DNA of 64,000 nucleotides from Ramlibacter ginsenosidimutans (GTDB taxonomy: Bacteria; Pseudomonadota; Gammaproteobacteria; Burkholderiales; Burkholderiaceae_C), in the NCBI RefSeq assembly GCF_042678185.1, contig NZ_JBHUDQ010000013.1. One strand, written 5' to 3'. The translations under genes were made by a program, and so were the position numbers. Below the pieces are notes generated by a model. That model was not told the DNA's origin and did no database searches. It saw only the letters and a program-made list of their open reading frames with translations. Below, piece by piece: positions 27,438 through 36,985 of this stretch; the first letter of the stretch is position 1, and every line of letters begins with the position of its first letter.

Positions 27438-27659
27438 GCATTTCTCCTGGGGATGAAACAAAGCCTGTCGTTGCGCAGGCCGTTCCGAACGTACGCGCGT
27501 CGATGGGTACCTTCATTCGGGAGACCCCTTATCCGGTCAGCCCCTCGTCAGATCCACGCGCGACAGTGAAGTAACACTTTCAAGCCGTTCCATTTGCTTC
27601 AAACATTCGTTCGCATATATCGGCTTGTGGCCTCCTGCGCCCGCGCACGGTTCGCTTCT
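27438..27659. other. gap without convincing gene
   Basis: Leader of the lipoprotein gene and non-coding DNA. Confidence 0.35.
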
Positions 27660-28010
27660 GCTCGCCGTGCAAGTCGATCAGGCTGAGGCTGCAAATGCGA
27701 GACAGCTGCTGCGCGCTGAGCTGTCCGCATGGAAGTCCAGTCCGTGCAGTGGGATCGTGTCCGAGGGACCGCGATCGCCAGGATCTGGAATCGGCCGGGT
27801 TTCCTTCCTCCGCGGTCGGCCGTCTGGGCCGCGTCTTGGGCAACCAACGCGCCGCTGCGGCACTGGTCGCCTGCACATCCGTGTGCGACGCGGCTGCCCT
27901 GGCCCGCACTGGTCCAGGCGCCCCAGCTGCGCTTCCGGTGCGTTCCGCAGCGCTGTCCAGGAGTCGTCCAAAAGGTCGTGGCTGCCAGCAGCACACAAGG
28001 ACAAACGCCG
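27660..28010 (-). pseudogene. probable fragment of a recombinase C-terminus
   Basis: The minus strand near 27930-27990 encodes HDLLDDSWTALRNAPE, close to the recombinase segment HDALDDSWTVLRSSSE at 25560-25606, and the DNA matches over about 45 bases. The rest is degenerate. It lies on the opposite strand to the intact recombinase and next to the intact copy of the membrane-protein gene, so the two regions look like rearranged duplicates. Confidence 0.5.
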
Positions 28011-28243
28011 AGGCCAGACCGTTCAGATCAGACGCTTAGGCGCCGTTCCCGACTCAGTCCTGCTTCGCCAGGATCAAATACGGCAATGCCAGCCTCTTGC
28101 AGGAAGGAATGGATGCTGCTCCACATGCGCGAGCGTATGGCGATCAGGCCGGTGCCCGCGCAGCGCGTCCCTTCATTTCGCTTCGGCATCAGGGTGCCAG
28201 AGGCCTCGGCGCCGGCCGCGCTCAGGCGCTGCCAACGCAGCAT

Positions 28244-28519
28244 TCAGCGCCGCTGCGAACGCTGCAGGCGCCCCTCCGGCGGAAAGGTGAGGGTCGTGAG
28301 TTCGGACGCCGACAGGTCCAGCTCCTGATCGCGCCCGTGCGAGCGACGCACGATGCCGGCCCCAGCGAGCAGGGTCGCGCCGAGGGCCACGCCGGCGGCC
28401 AGCAGCCAGCGCGAGCGCAGCTGGGGCCACAGCGAGGTCAGCCACAGCCATAGCAGCAGCGCGGCCAGCGCCGCCAACAGGATCTTCAGCAAGAGGGCAG
28501 GCGAAAAACGGGGGTACAT
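28244..28519 (-). CDS. small membrane protein associated with element debris
   Basis: 91 aa with two predicted membrane helices (LLLKILLAALAALLLWLWL and WLLAAGVALGATLLAGAG) and a charged C-terminal tail (GRLQRSQRR). A broken copy lies at 25702-25905. It is divergent from the traB-like gene starting at 28621, which suggests it came with the same mobile element. Function unknown. Confidence 0.6.
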   Translation of the reverse strand: MYPRFSPALLLKILLAALAALLLWLWLTSLWPQLRSRWLLAAGVALGATLLAGAGIVRRSHGRDQELDLSASELTTLTFPPEGRLQRSQRR

Positions 28520-28620
28520 CTTTTTTCCTCGTTCCCTGTTCTACCGGGAACGGCGGCCGCCTGCAACACGCCAAGCCTTGGGAGCCTCCACGGCAGCAGC
28601 GCGGCGCGCAGGAGGCCAGC

Positions 28621-29879
28621 ATGTTCAGCGGACCAGCGCGGTGGCCTTCCCGTCTCCCGACAGCGCGCCGGGCCGCCCTGCGGCTGGCGCGCTGGCGGAC
28701 CGCGCACTGGTTTGCGCTGGGCGCGGCGCTCGGGCTGGCGGCCTGGGGCGAGGGGAGGGCGCCGCTGCCGGCACTGCTGCTGCCCCTGCTGGTCAGCTGT
28801 GCCTCGTCCCGGGCGCAGGCCTTCTGCGGCGCCGCCGGCTATGCAGCGGCCTTGCTGCGCCACGCCGGCGGCTTCATCGCCGCCTGGTTCGAGCACCGCT
28901 GGATCGCGTCGGCATCGCCGCCGTCGGCGTCTGCGTGCTGGCCACCGGCGCCGTCTGGGCCTGCGGCTGGAGCGGCGCGGCGCGGCTGCGCGACCGGATG
29001 GCGGCGATCACGCTGGCCTGGTGGCTGGCGCTGCTGGCCGGTCCGGTGGTCCCGGGCCATCCCATCATCGCCGCCGGCTTCGCAGTGCCCGGATCCGGCT
29101 GGCCCGGCGTCGCCTTGGCGTCCCTGGTGCCCGCGCTGGCTCTCGCATCGGTCGCTGCTGCGCCGCAGGCGCTGCGCCGGGTCTTGCTCGCCATGGTCCT
29201 TGTCACCCTGGTGGGGACCGGCCTGCTGCTGCATGCACAAGGGCATCCATTCCGCTTCGGATCGATAGCAACCCAAGGCACGGCGTGGGGAGCGCTGGCC
29301 GGCACCGATGACGTCCTGCAACGCCTGCAGCGCATCGGCCGCATCAGCAGCGCATCGCCGGCCCGCGTGCTGGTCTGGCCCGAGAGCATCCTCGGACGCT
29401 ACGAGCCGGCCCTGGCGCCCGTGCTGGAGATCGAGCTGCTGCGGCCGGCGCGAGATGCCGGCCGCACGCTGGTGATCGGCATGGACCTGCCGATGGCGGG
29501 CAACCGCCTGCTCAATGCCGCCGTCGCCTTCTACCCGGATGGCCGCCGGGCCATTGCCGTTGCCCGCCAGCCCGCACCGCTGTCGCTGTGGAAACCCTGG
29601 CGTGATAGCGACACCTTCGTGGCCGACTGGCGCGCGGCCAACGTGCTGGACCTCGGCGCCGGTGAGCGGGCCGCGGTGATCTTCTGCTATGAGGAGTACG
29701 TGCCGCTGCTGTACCTCCTGAACGAAGCCTTCGATGCGCCGACGCTGTACCTGGCGCTGGCCAACACCTGGGCGGCGAGGGAGCCGGAGGCCGCCGCGAT
29801 CCAGACCTGGCACTCGCTGGGCATGGCGCGCCTGTTCGGACGTCCCTACCTGAAGGCGGAGAACCGGCCAGCTGCCTGA
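28621..29879 (+). pseudogene. traB: TraB-like conjugal transfer protein, frameshifted
   Basis: The N-terminal membrane part reads from the ATG at 28621 (ARWRTAHWFALGAALGLAAW) to about FIAAWFEHRW near 28905. From there the frame changes and continues LDRVGIAAVGVCVLATG to the stop at 29877-29879. The second half is a carbon-nitrogen hydrolase domain (LVWPESILGRYEP, VIFCYEEYVPLLYL, LANTWAAREPEA). This membrane-plus-nitrilase layout matches TraB of Ti/IncP-type plasmids. One indel would restore about 420 aa. The usual catalytic cysteine appears as CYEEY. No other tra gene is present, so it is a relic unless the frameshift is an error. Confidence 0.65.
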
Positions 29880-30061
29880 ACCGACGCAAGCAGCGCGGCG
29901 AGCGCTCCGCCGATGCCAAGCGTGTTCGGCAGACTCGACCGATACACCACGTTACGCCTCATGAAATAACGCCGTCGAATTCGAACAGCTTCGTTCGTCT
30001 GAAGGTGGGCGGGCATCTCGATGTCGAGTGCAAGGCCTGCATCCAAGATCAGGAACACCTC

Positions 30062-30418
30062 ATGAAGAACTTTCTTGCTGTTTTCACAGGCAACGCGCAA
30101 GCGACCGAGAAATCGGGCTGGAATGCGCTGAGCGAATCCGCTCGAAACGAGCGATCGCAAGCCGGCGTGAAGGCGTGGCATGCCTGGATGGAGTCCCACA
30201 AAAAGCAGATCGTGGTTGCGGGCGGTCCGATCGGCAAAACAAAGCGCGTTTCAGGTGACGGGACAACGAGTGCACAAAACGACATTTGTGGCTATGTCGT
30301 GGTGACCGCCGAATCGCATGAGGCCGCTGCCAAGCTGTTCGAAAACCACCCCCATTTCTCCATCCTCCCCGGTGAAGCCGTGCAGGTCATGGAGTGCCTG
30401 CCAGTACCGGGAGCATGA
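30062..30418 (+). CDS. YCII-domain protein
   Basis: 118 aa from the ATG at 30062. The YCII (dimeric alpha-beta barrel) pattern is visible: MKNFLAVFTGNAQATEKSGW at the start, VVAGGPIGKTKRV in the middle, GYVVVTAESHEAAAKLFE, and EVMECLP-like VQVMECLPV at the end. The conserved His/Asp pair of YciI is not obvious. Members are small enzymes or ligand-binding proteins. No operon partner. Confidence 0.75.
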   Translation: MKNFLAVFTGNAQATEKSGWNALSESARNERSQAGVKAWHAWMESHKKQIVVAGGPIGKTKRVSGDGTTSAQNDICGYVVVTAESHEAAAKLFENHPHFSILPGEAVQVMECLPVPGA

Positions 30419-30457
30419 ATTTCGATCGGGGCCGTACCCCCTAGCGCAGCGACCTAG

Positions 30458-30472
30458 CCCCTCGTTGAGGGG
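30458..30472. terminator. short GC hairpin
   Basis: CCCCTC and GAGGGG with a three-base loop, 40 bp after the YCII gene. No T run; a weak terminator candidate for either strand. Confidence 0.35.
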
Positions 30473-30556
30473 GCGTCCGGCGGCGAGTGCAGCGTCGCGT
30501 CTGGCTGGCGCTAGTGGCCACGCGCTGAGGGGCTGAGCGGCGCGGCGCGGCCGGTT

Positions 30557-31579
30557 TCAGCGTGTGTTCGCTGGCCGCACGACCAGCACTCGGAACGTCC
30601 CGGGAATCGCCTCCGGCCGATGCGGCGCCTGGCCGGACTGGGGGTTCTCGGGCCGGTAATCCGCCGTTGCCGAAAAGAGTTCGTGCAAGAGCGGATCGGC
30701 GGCCACGGTCCGAGCACCTCGCTCGGTCTGCAGGGTCTGCACGGTTCTGAACTCACCTGGGCTGGACTCGGCCACCACGCTGATGGTGCCGTCGCGTCCG
30801 TTGGCACTGAACGCCTTGCCGTCCATCCAGGCCACCCCGTCGGCACCAGCTCCGATGGGCGCTTGCCCGAGCACCCGCCCAGTCGAGGGATCGCTGACGA
30901 CCATCAGCTTGTTTCTGCAGACGGAGTACAGGCGCTCGCTCGGGTCCATCGCCAGCCCGCTGGGCTCCTCGCAAGGCGCCAGGCTGAAACGGCGCCGGAC
31001 CGTCAGCGAGCGTGCGTCCAGGACGGCCAGTTCGCTCTTGTCCTCGATGTTGAAGTAGACGACCCCCTTGCCGTTGCTCACTGCATATTCGGGGCTGCCG
31101 CCCGCAGGAATGGACGCGGCGAGAACTTGCAGGGTGTTTGCGTCAATGGCGGTGACGTCGTTGGAGCGGCCATTGAACGCGAACACCCGCCGGGTCGCCG
31201 CGTCGTAGACGATGGCATCCGGATGCTGGCCGACCTTGACGGTGCGAATGAGCCGGCCCGTCTGCATGTCGAACACCCCCACCTCGTCGGTGGCACCGTT
31301 GCTCGTGAAAATGCGACCGACTTCGGGCGCAGGGACTGATCCGTGCACTCCCGGGGTGGGCGCGAGCTGGAGCACTGGCTTCCTGGTGCGCGCATCGATG
31401 ACCTCGACTCGGTCACTGTGTGCGACGTACACACGCTGGCCTTGCGGGTCGACGGAAACATAGTCCCATCGCACCGGGCCAGGCAGCGCGACGGAGTCGA
31501 GGGATGGTGCCGCCGCGTGCGCCAGCACGGAGTTGGCAAGGAGGACGACCGGGAGAACGCGTTTGATCAGGAAGTACAT
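30557..31579 (-). CDS. periplasmic YncE-like beta-propeller protein
   Basis: 340 aa from the ATG at 31579, with a signal peptide ending LAHAAA. Seven-blade propeller repeats are visible: VYVAHSDRVEVIDARTRKP, GVFDMQTGRLIRTVKVGQHP, VFAFNGRSNDVTAIDANTL and AVLDARSLTVRRRF. YncE-family proteins sit in the periplasm and may bind nucleic acid or other ligands. It lies 29 bp downstream of the outer-membrane protein gene (31609-32385) on the same strand, so the two probably form an operon. Confidence 0.82.
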   Translation of the reverse strand: MYFLIKRVLPVVLLANSVLAHAAAPSLDSVALPGPVRWDYVSVDPQGQRVYVAHSDRVEVIDARTRKPVLQLAPTPGVHGSVPAPEVGRIFTSNGATDEVGVFDMQTGRLIRTVKVGQHPDAIVYDAATRRVFAFNGRSNDVTAIDANTLQVLAASIPAGGSPEYAVSNGKGVVYFNIEDKSELAVLDARSLTVRRRFSLAPCEEPSGLAMDPSERLYSVCRNKLMVVSDPSTGRVLGQAPIGAGADGVAWMDGKAFSANGRDGTISVVAESSPGEFRTVQTLQTERGARTVAADPLLHELFSATADYRPENPQSGQAPHRPEAIPGTFRVLVVRPANTR

Positions 31580-31608
31580 TCGTGCGAGAGGAGTGCATGC
31601 CGATTCGG

Positions 31609-32385
31609 CTACAGCTCCAGTTGGTAGGCAGCGTAGAAAGAGAACCGGTTGGCCGCGACGTCCTGAAACCCACGGCCGACCGACACGAGCAGGTTTCGGG
31701 TGTCGGACAGTTTGACGGTGGCGCCGAGATTGAACCCGCTGGTGGATGGCGCGTCCTGTGCCAGCGGCGTGCGATGAAAGAGTTCCGCACCCAGGCTGAG
31801 ACCTTCGCCGAAGGAGCGCTGCGCGAGCACGCCCAGGTACCAGCTGTTGCGGGCGTCGGCGGCGCGATTGACGAGGTAGCCGGCACCGGCATCCCAGGTC
31901 CACGGCCCGGATGCCTTTTGCACCCACAGCGGCAGCAGGACTTGCGCATGTCCATTCCCCAGACCGCGGGAGGCAGCCCCGCTGGGCAAGAACACCGTGG
32001 GGTAGATGGCCGCCATCCAACCATCTTCCTGCCGGTTGAAGAACCGGTACTTCGCACCGAGCTCGATGTCGCCAACACCTGCCTGCCAACCCGCCCCAGG
32101 CGAGCTGGCGAAGGCAAGCGGGAGGGCGATGTGGCATTGCAGTTCCCGGGCACAGCCGTAGTTCACATCGGCCGACAGTGTTCCTGTGCGGCCGGCATCG
32201 GCCCGCGTGCCCTGCAATGCCAGGTTCACCTCGGTGTGGTGGCGATCCACCGGTACCGGGTCATCGGTCACGAACGGCGGCCCCGCATGGGCGATCGCGC
32301 AACAGCACGTCAGAAGAGTCAGGAGGATGCTCTTGCCAGAGCTCAGTGCAGCGCGGCACGTGGATCGCGGATTCTGTACGGGCAT
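31609..32385 (-). CDS. outer-membrane beta-barrel protein (transporter-like)
   Basis: 258 aa from the ATG at 32385, with a signal peptide ending AIAHAGPPF. PPFVTDDP near the start, repeated amphipathic strands (VNLALQGTRADAG, DIELGAKYRFFNRQ) and the FSFYAAYQLEL end fit the family of outer-membrane proteins sometimes annotated as phenol-degradation meta-pathway or transporter proteins. It may be the outer-membrane partner of the downstream propeller protein. Confidence 0.72.
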   Translation of the reverse strand: MPVQNPRSTCRAALSSGKSILLTLLTCCCAIAHAGPPFVTDDPVPVDRHHTEVNLALQGTRADAGRTGTLSADVNYGCARELQCHIALPLAFASSPGAGWQAGVGDIELGAKYRFFNRQEDGWMAAIYPTVFLPSGAASRGLGNGHAQVLLPLWVQKASGPWTWDAGAGYLVNRAADARNSWYLGVLAQRSFGEGLSLGAELFHRTPLAQDAPSTSGFNLGATVKLSDTRNLLVSVGRGFQDVAANRFSFYAAYQLEL

Positions 32386-32524
32386 ATGTCGGCTTGATCG
32401 GCGGCGAGCTTGCGCGCAAGCGCGGTCGCCAGGGGGCGCGCGGCTGCGCCCGTGTGGGGTCAATCCCTTCCCTTCCGAATGCCAGTGCGAGGCCGCCAGG
32501 CGTTGCGGACCGAGTTGGGCGAAC

Positions 32525-33331
32525 TCACGCCGGCGCGCCCTTGGCGGCGGGCCGCTGCGGGATCATCCGCACGCATATGGCCATGAAGATCAGCAGCACG
32601 GCCGACGCATAAAGGCGGCTGAGGTGCAGGCCGCCTTGAGAAGCGGGCTTGTCCAGCAGGTCTCCCAGCGTCGCACCCAGCGGTCGGGTCAGCACGAACG
32701 CTGCCCAGAACAGCGCCGTGCGCGAAATCCGGGTCCAGAAGTAGAGCGCGGCCACGATCGCCAGCCCCGCGCCGAAGATCAGGGCCGCGTACTCGAACCC
32801 GAGCCCAAGTCCGCCGAGGTCCTTGTCGGCCGACCAGTCGCCCAGCGCCGTTCCGAGCGTCTGTGAAAACAGGATCGTGACCCAGTAGAACCATTCGACC
32901 TTGGGCGTCGTGATGCTCTCGACCGAAACGGTGCGCTCTGACCAATACCAGGTACCGAGGCTCACGGCGAGCAGCGTCGCAATCAGCGCGACCCCTCCTG
33001 GATACCCGAGGCCCATCGTGCGGTCCGCAAAGTCGGCGATGGTGGTGCCCAGCGTGGTGGTTCCGACAATGGTCGCCCAGTACAGTACGGGATGAAAGTG
33101 CTTGGCTCTGACCTGGGCAGCCACGAGCACGAGGAAGATCACCGCGAAGATCGCGCATCCGATCAGGTAGCCGAGTTTCAGCGACATGGTGACCCAGTCC
33201 CCGCCGGTCTCGCCCAAGGTGGTCGCCGCGATCTTGACGATCCAGAAGCCCAGGGTGACCGCGGGCACCTTGCTCACGGCGTCCTGTAGATCCGAGCGGC
33301 TGTGCGACGGGTGCGCTGTTTGGTAATTCAT
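32525..33331 (-). CDS. DUF347 membrane protein (COG4705-like)
   Basis: 268 aa with about eight membrane helices arranged as four repeats. Each repeat carries a version of the motif TLGxTxxD: TTLGETGGDW, TTLGTTIADF, QTLGTALGDW and RPLGATLGDL. This is the DUF347 signature. The regularly placed acidic residues in membrane segments suggest cation handling (inference); the family role is not established. Monocistronic, though same-strand as its neighbours. Confidence 0.85.
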   Translation of the reverse strand: MNYQTAHPSHSRSDLQDAVSKVPAVTLGFWIVKIAATTLGETGGDWVTMSLKLGYLIGCAIFAVIFLVLVAAQVRAKHFHPVLYWATIVGTTTLGTTIADFADRTMGLGYPGGVALIATLLAVSLGTWYWSERTVSVESITTPKVEWFYWVTILFSQTLGTALGDWSADKDLGGLGLGFEYAALIFGAGLAIVAALYFWTRISRTALFWAAFVLTRPLGATLGDLLDKPASQGGLHLSRLYASAVLLIFMAICVRMIPQRPAAKGAPA

Positions 33332-33476
33332 CGGTGTATTACTCCCTCAAAGACGGTACGGGTCGGGTCACGACGGTGTGATACGGCAGGTGCCCGGGCA
33401 TCAGTGGTCTGCGAATGCACCGGGGGAACAGTGCGGGGCAAGGCAATCGCAGGGGTTTGATGCAGCTCCGGCTGCG

Positions 33477-34055
33477 TCATGTCTTCTGCCAGGCTCCGGC
33501 AATTCGGGCCCACAGGCTCACCAGACCTGTGTAGATCGGCTGCATGGGCCGGCGCAGACCGCGCACGCACAGCGCTGCCAGAGCTGCTACCGGGAGCGCG
33601 CCCAGTACATCGAGCGGAAAATGGACACCGAGAAAGACCCGGCTCCATCCCACCAACAGTCCGAGCGCGAACCAAAGTGCTGCCATGCGCGCGAACCGGC
33701 GCGTGGCCAGGGCTGCGCAAGCGGCGGACCAAAATACAGTGACGTGGTCGCTCGGGAATCCCGGGTCGGCCACGTGGGCCAGGAACTGGGACCCGAGGTG
33801 CACCATGAACGGCCGCGGCTGCGGCCACGCCATCACGATCAGCTGGCCGAATGCCAGTGCCAGCAGGATGACCGCAAGCACCTCCAGCAGGTCGCGCCGC
33901 CCCAGCGCATCCGAGCGAAACCAGGACAGCGCGAGCCAAGCGGGCGCGAGCCAGATCACCCATTGGGCGATCGCGATCGCAACGAGGACCATCCAGTGCG
34001 GCGTGGTGGCACTGGCGTTGATGCGCTCGAAGAGCTCGATGTTCCACGCGAACAC
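33477..34055 (-). CDS. PAP2-type lipid phosphatase (undecaprenyl-diphosphatase-like)
   Basis: 192-aa membrane protein with the three PAP2 phosphatase motifs: QPRPFMVH (lysine replaced, partial first motif), PSDHVTVFW with the catalytic histidine, and SRVFLGVHFPLDVLG. The N-terminus FERINASATTPHW is typical of the BcrC/YbjG group that dephosphorylates undecaprenyl diphosphate. It is a second route besides uppP at 22403. Confidence 0.85.
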   Translation of the reverse strand: MFAWNIELFERINASATTPHWMVLVAIAIAQWVIWLAPAWLALSWFRSDALGRRDLLEVLAVILLALAFGQLIVMAWPQPRPFMVHLGSQFLAHVADPGFPSDHVTVFWSAACAALATRRFARMAALWFALGLLVGWSRVFLGVHFPLDVLGALPVAALAALCVRGLRRPMQPIYTGLVSLWARIAGAWQKT

Positions 34056-34080
34056 GGTCGATCAGGCCTTGGGCAGCAGC

Positions 34081-34422
34081 TCACTTGCCCCGTGCTTCGG
34101 CAGCGGCCTCGGCGGCTTCGTGCGCGCCGCTCTCGTGCTGCTCCGAGACGATCTTGCCGGTGATCGCGCTGACCTGGATCTCCGTGATCCCGGCCTTGCC
34201 GGTGTGCGCGAGGTCGAAGGACCAGACGAGACGGCCGTGCTCACGCTCGATTTCAGCGCTCTTGACCTGGGCACCTGGCACCCTGGAGAGCGCCGTCTGG
34301 GTAGCGGCAGCCTTGCTGACCTTTGCGTGGCTTATCAGCGCGGCCTCGGACGGCTCGCCGGCGAATGCCTGGGTGAGGGCGAGGGAAGACAGGGCCGCAA
34401 GGGCCAGGACGGCTTTGTTCAT
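34081..34422 (-). CDS. PepSY-domain periplasmic protein
   Basis: 113 aa from the ATG at 34422, with a signal peptide ending LTQAFAGE. The PepSY pattern is AALSRVPGAQVKSAEIEREHG, WSFDLA and EIQVSAITGKIVSEQHE. It has an Ala/Glu-rich end. PepSY proteins next to a divergent OmpR/QseC-type two-component system are common, and this one lies 275 bp from the response regulator at 34698. A role in sensing or modulating that system is plausible. Confidence 0.85.
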   Translation of the reverse strand: MNKAVLALAALSSLALTQAFAGEPSEAALISHAKVSKAAATQTALSRVPGAQVKSAEIEREHGRLVWSFDLAHTGKAGITEIQVSAITGKIVSEQHESGAHEAAEAAAEARGK

Positions 34423-34697
34423 CAGATACTCCTGTGATGGCGCGGCGCCCGGTGGCGTCGTGTTGTCCGCATCTTGCGCGGGCATCCTGAGATGAAACTG
34501 AGGACGTGCCGCGGCTGTGGGGGGCGGACATCACGGCCCTGTCGCGGACCGCGGATGCAGGCTTGGCCAGGGCTGGACCGGGGCGGCCGGCGACGGAAAA
34601 TGTCGGCCGATGCGAAGGAGATCTCCTGGCCCGGACCTTCCTCATGTTCGCCTCAGCCGACTGCGGTACCGTAGACCGCTTCATAGCGAGAGTTGCA

Positions 34698-35360
34698 ATG
34701 CGTGTCCTCCTCGTCGAAGACGATCCGATGATCGGCCGGGCGACTACCCAGGCCCTGGTCGACGCTGCGCATGCGGTCGATTGGGTGACGACCGGCGAAG
34801 AGGGCTTGTCCGCCCTTCGCGACAACTCCTACGACGTGCTGCTGCTGGATCTGGGACTCGGCGGCCTGGACGGAGACGAGGTCCTGCGCCAGTTGCGGCG
34901 CAAGGACGCGGCCCTTCCTGTGGTCGTGCTGACCGCCCAGGACACGATCGACTCGCGCGTGGACCTGCTGGATCTGGGCGCGGACGACTACCTCGTCAAG
35001 CCCTTTGATCCCAAGGAGCTGCTCGCCCGCATGCGTGCAGTCGTGAGGCGAAAGAGCGGATCGGGTGCGCCGCTGCTGGTATGCGGGGCGCTCTCCCTGG
35101 ATCCGGCGACGCACGAGGCGGACTACCAGGGCACGTGCGTCCGCTTGTCGGGCCGCGAGTTTGCCTTGCTGGAGGCCCTGGTCCGGCGGCCAGGAGCCAT
35201 CGTGCCGAAGGGCGATCTGGAGCAGAAGATCTATGGCTGGGGCCAGGAGGCTGACAGCAACACGGTGGAGGTCCTCGTGTATGGCCTCAGGCGCAAGCTT
35301 GGCTCCGGCGTGATCCGCACCGTGCGAGGCGTGGGCTACATGGTGGACACGCGCGCGTGA
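34698..35360 (+). CDS. OmpR-family response regulator (QseB/PmrA-like)
   Basis: 220 aa. The receiver domain starts MRVLLVEDDPMIG with the acidic pocket and the phospho-acceptor Asp51 (DVLLLDLGLGG), Thr in VVLTAQD and Lys in LVKPFDP. The DNA-binding domain ends GVIRTVRGVGYMVD, the typical winged-helix wing. Its stop overlaps the kinase GTG start, so the pair is translated together. Confidence 0.93.
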   Translation: MRVLLVEDDPMIGRATTQALVDAAHAVDWVTTGEEGLSALRDNSYDVLLLDLGLGGLDGDEVLRQLRRKDAALPVVVLTAQDTIDSRVDLLDLGADDYLVKPFDPKELLARMRAVVRRKSGSGAPLLVCGALSLDPATHEADYQGTCVRLSGREFALLEALVRRPGAIVPKGDLEQKIYGWGQEADSNTVEVLVYGLRRKLGSGVIRTVRGVGYMVDTRA

Positions 35361-36685
35361 CGCACGCTCGCGCCCAACGCTCGCTTCAATGGCGCCTGAT
35401 CGTGGGCCTCGTCACGGCCATCTTGCTGACGGGCGCCGTGGCTGCTGCTTTGTCCTTTGTCTGGGCACTGCACGACGCCAACGAAATCCTCGACGGCAGC
35501 CTGCAGGACACGGCGGACATGATCGCCACGGGCCAGATGGCCATTCCCCGCGAGCCGGCGCAATTGGCCGGGTCCGAACCGGAGAACGATGTCCTGGTGC
35601 TGCCCCTGGGCGCCCCCGGTGTCGCACCGCCCACGGGCATGGCGACGGCCGCCGCCGGTTTGCCGCCGGGCCTGCACACACTATCGTGGCAAGGGCAAGG
35701 TTGGCGAGTGCTGGTCACTTCGGCAGGATCCCAGCGCATCGCCATCGCCCAGCGGACCCAGGAGCGCGATGAAATCGCCCAGCACAGTGCCATCCGAACC
35801 CTCACCCCGCTGCTCCTGCTGATCCCCGTGCTGGTGCTGCTGGTGCGCGAGGTCGTGCGCAGGACCCTCCATCCTGTGGCTGCCCTGGCTCGCCATGTAG
35901 ACAGCAACCCCATGGTGGCCGCTGCCAGGTTGCCGCAAGCCGACGTGCCGGTCGAAATCGCGCCGTTCCTCGACTCCATCCAGCGGCTGCTGAACGAGCT
36001 GACGGAGAGTCTGGAGCAGCAGCGGCGCTTCGTTGCCAATGCCGCCCACGAGCTGCGCTCACCCATGGCGGCGCTTCACTTGCAGGCCATCAATCTCGAT
36101 CCGGTGGTATCGGAAGAGGGGCGGGAACGCCTGGAGCAGTTGCGAAGCGGGATCGATCGCATGCGTCGCTTGCTGGAGCAGCTGTTGGCGATGGCGCGAT
36201 CGGAAGCAGACAACGAAGGGCTCTCGTCGGTGTCCCTGGGGCAGGTGGCGCACGAGGTCATCGCCGAGCTCGTGCTGTCAGCCGGGGCCAAGGGCATCGA
36301 CCTGGGAATGGACCGCGACGACGGGCAAGCGTGGGTGTCCGGCACGCATCTGCTGTTGCACACCTTGATTCGCAACGCCGTCGAGAATGCCGTGAAGTAC
36401 AGCCCACCCGAGTGCATGGTCACCGTCTCCGTGTACCGCGAGGGAAACCAGGCCGTTGTGACGGTCGATGATGGCGGCCCGGGGATCCCCGCATCACTCG
36501 CCGCTCATGTGTTCGAGGCCTTCTACCGCATTCCCGGAACGAGCGAGGCCGGTAGCGGTCTGGGGCTCGCGATCGTGGCGGCGATTGCCAAACGGCTGGG
36601 TGGCCGGGCAGCACTGCGGCCTCGTGACAACGGGCTGGGTATGCGTTTCGAGTACCGGCAGGTGCTCGCGACCCCGCCCCGGTGA
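35357..36685 (+). CDS. sensor histidine kinase (QseC/PmrB-like)
   Basis: 442 aa with a GTG start overlapping the response regulator stop (GTGA). Two membrane helices (about 16-38 and 150-170) frame a periplasmic sensor region. The phospho-accepting histidine lies in AHELRSPMAALHLQ, the N box is NAVENAVKYSPP, and the G boxes are DDGGPGIP and SGLGLAIV. QseC-type kinases respond to cations, hormones or envelope stress; the signal here is unknown. Confidence 0.92.
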   Translation: MTHARAQRSLQWRLIVGLVTAILLTGAVAAALSFVWALHDANEILDGSLQDTADMIATGQMAIPREPAQLAGSEPENDVLVLPLGAPGVAPPTGMATAAAGLPPGLHTLSWQGQGWRVLVTSAGSQRIAIAQRTQERDEIAQHSAIRTLTPLLLLIPVLVLLVREVVRRTLHPVAALARHVDSNPMVAAARLPQADVPVEIAPFLDSIQRLLNELTESLEQQRRFVANAAHELRSPMAALHLQAINLDPVVSEEGRERLEQLRSGIDRMRRLLEQLLAMARSEADNEGLSSVSLGQVAHEVIAELVLSAGAKGIDLGMDRDDGQAWVSGTHLLLHTLIRNAVENAVKYSPPECMVTVSVYREGNQAVVTVDDGGPGIPASLAAHVFEAFYRIPGTSEAGSGLGLAIVAAIAKRLGGRAALRPRDNGLGMRFEYRQVLATPPR

Positions 36686-36985
36686 CCCGCCCTTGTCATG
36701 CGCGCAGCGGACCCACTGATGCGTGCTTCGCGAGAGGTCACACAGCCGGTTTACTTCCCTGCTTGCGGAGCCGCCCGTGACGTGCGCTGTACGTCCTGAT
36801 GAGCCCCAGAGCGCGGCTGGATGAGGCAGCGAGCGGGGCGCGAGATTACAGGTCGTCGTCGGCCGTTCTCGTGGCGCCTCGAGCATCGGGGAGTGACGGC
36901 GCCCTGCATCATTCGAACGTTCCCCCATGGTCTGCGAAAATGCGGTGAGCCCGCAACCGGACACCCCAACAACAAGGTTCCCCCA
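36686..36985. other. gap without convincing gene
   Basis: Non-coding DNA between the kinase and the chimeric remnant; no terminator seen. Confidence 0.4.
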
